IMG/VR virus record: IMGVR_UViG_3300013108_000622
Location: 1-64,000 of that record
Direction: 5' to 3' (one strand)
DNA from: a virus
DNA length: 64,000 nucleotides
A model generated the notes under the pieces. It had not been told where the DNA came from. It saw only the letters and a program-made list of their open reading frames with translations, and made no database searches. Of this stretch, positions 63,611 through 64,000 are shown piece after piece (the stretch's first letter is position 1; every line of letters begins with the position of its first letter). Position numbers and translations under genes: made by a program.

Positions 63611-63931
63611 ATGTCTGACAAAAAATCAAAAATTATCTTCACCATCCCCGAAAGAAAAAAGGTCGATCTCAAGTTACAGTTACAATATGATAACTTAACT
63701 CAGGTAAAATTTTTCACAACTATTGTTGATGGCTATATCAATAAGGAATCCAGTTTAATGGAATATATTAATAAATTTAAAAAACAAAACTCAATCCAAA
63801 ACAACGAACAGCGAAAGAAGATTTCGGGGAACATAAGAAAAGCCCAGCAAGTTAAAAACAAGTTTTCCTTGGAAGATTCTGAAGTTGAAAACATATTTGA
63901 TATTTTAGAAAAAGAGCACCCAGAACTATGA
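63611..63931 (+). CDS. Small basic protein, possible ribbon-helix-helix regulator
   Basis: 106 residues, starting directly after the methyltransferase stop. N-terminal strand KSKIIFTIPERKKVDLK followed by two helices (LQYDNLTQVKFFTTIVDGYI) has the size and order of a ribbon-helix-helix DNA-binding unit. The remainder is Lys/Gln/Asn-rich and helical. Such proteins often repress transcription. Assignment is by pattern only. ATGA overlap with the following gene. Confidence 0.6.
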   Translation: MSDKKSKIIFTIPERKKVDLKLQLQYDNLTQVKFFTTIVDGYINKESSLMEYINKFKKQNSIQNNEQRKKISGNIRKAQQVKNKFSLEDSEVENIFDILEKEHPEL

Positions 63932-64000
63932 AGTGTTATGACAAGTGCCGGATTGACGGAAAAAAATGTAAAGAAAAGAAATGTCGATTGTGGATAAATT
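63928..64000 (+). CDS. Start of a cysteine-rich protein, cut by the right edge
   Basis: ATG at 63928 overlaps the previous stop (ATGA). The 24 visible residues are MKCYDKCRIDGKKCKEKKCR then LWIN, with four cysteines. Small phage proteins with this Cys-rich start followed by a helix-turn-helix (sigma region 4-like) exist, but the rest of the gene is not in the window, so no function is claimed. Confidence 0.55.
   Translation, partial: MKCYDKCRIDGKKCKEKKCRLWIN

Noticed and set aside
1-64000. CRISPR array, insertion sequence, integrase or attachment site
   Set aside because: No regularly spaced direct repeats, transposase or recombinase motifs were seen; the only clear direct repeats are coding repeats in the fibre gene.

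Overview
The window is a densely packed, AT-rich stretch of a T4-like tailed phage (myovirus) genome. Nearly every gene lies on the + strand, most with 1-35 base overlaps or very short gaps. The evidence is the T4 morphogenesis order (large terminase, portal, prohead protease, scaffold, major capsid, neck, sheath, tube, tail chaperone, tape measure, baseplate) together with gp32, UvsX, flap exonuclease, DnaB-like helicase and gp46/47 homologues. I see no integrase, repressor or endolysin. Class II ribonucleotide reductase, ThyX, a bS21 homologue and the gene style resemble uncultured marine T4-like phages; the host cannot be read from the sequence.

Layout. 1-2634: a gp47/gp46 (Mre11/Rad50) pair apparently fused in one reading frame, cut by the left edge. 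2671-5995: small membrane, spanin-like and possible head-targeted proteins. 6005-18176: packaging and head genes, including a bS21-like protein and three tandem paralogues of unknown role. 18290-35981: neck, tail and baseplate, with a probable programmed frameshift in the tail chaperone gene followed by a serine-type tRNA-like gene carrying a UUU anticodon. 36006-50568: replication, nucleotide and sugar genes (short family A polymerase, ClpP, MazG-like, tubulin/FtsZ-like candidate, gp32, UvsX, phosphomannomutase, exonuclease, helicase, RNR, GroES-like, ThyX, mannose-6-phosphate isomerase-like cupin, nucleotidyltransferase-like). 50590-54582: a fourth paralogue of the tandem family and two leftward fibre-like genes, the only - strand genes. 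54663-64000: a DnaE-type polymerase with PHP domain, a nuclease/ParB-like/methyltransferase island, dUTPase, IMP dehydrogenase-like enzyme and a second adenine methyltransferase.

How it works together. Two promoter classes can be read. Early or middle genes have sigma70-like promoters (before the family A polymerase, helicase, DnaE and the ParB-like gene, and leftward before the fibre gene). Structural genes tend to have an ACTATTTA (or ACTACTTA) box 8-40 bases before their start codons, which I propose as the late promoter. Strong intrinsic terminators follow the capsid gene, the tRNA-like gene and gp32.

Most unusual features: a short N-terminal helix motif shared by at least seven otherwise unrelated proteins, clustered around the prohead protease and therefore a candidate capsid-targeting tag; a GC-rich folded leader that hides the ribosome site of one of those genes; the tRNA-like gene; the frameshift; two bacterial-type DNA polymerases whose promoters place transcription starts at their start codons; and a possible phage-encoded route from fructose-6-phosphate to GDP-mannose.
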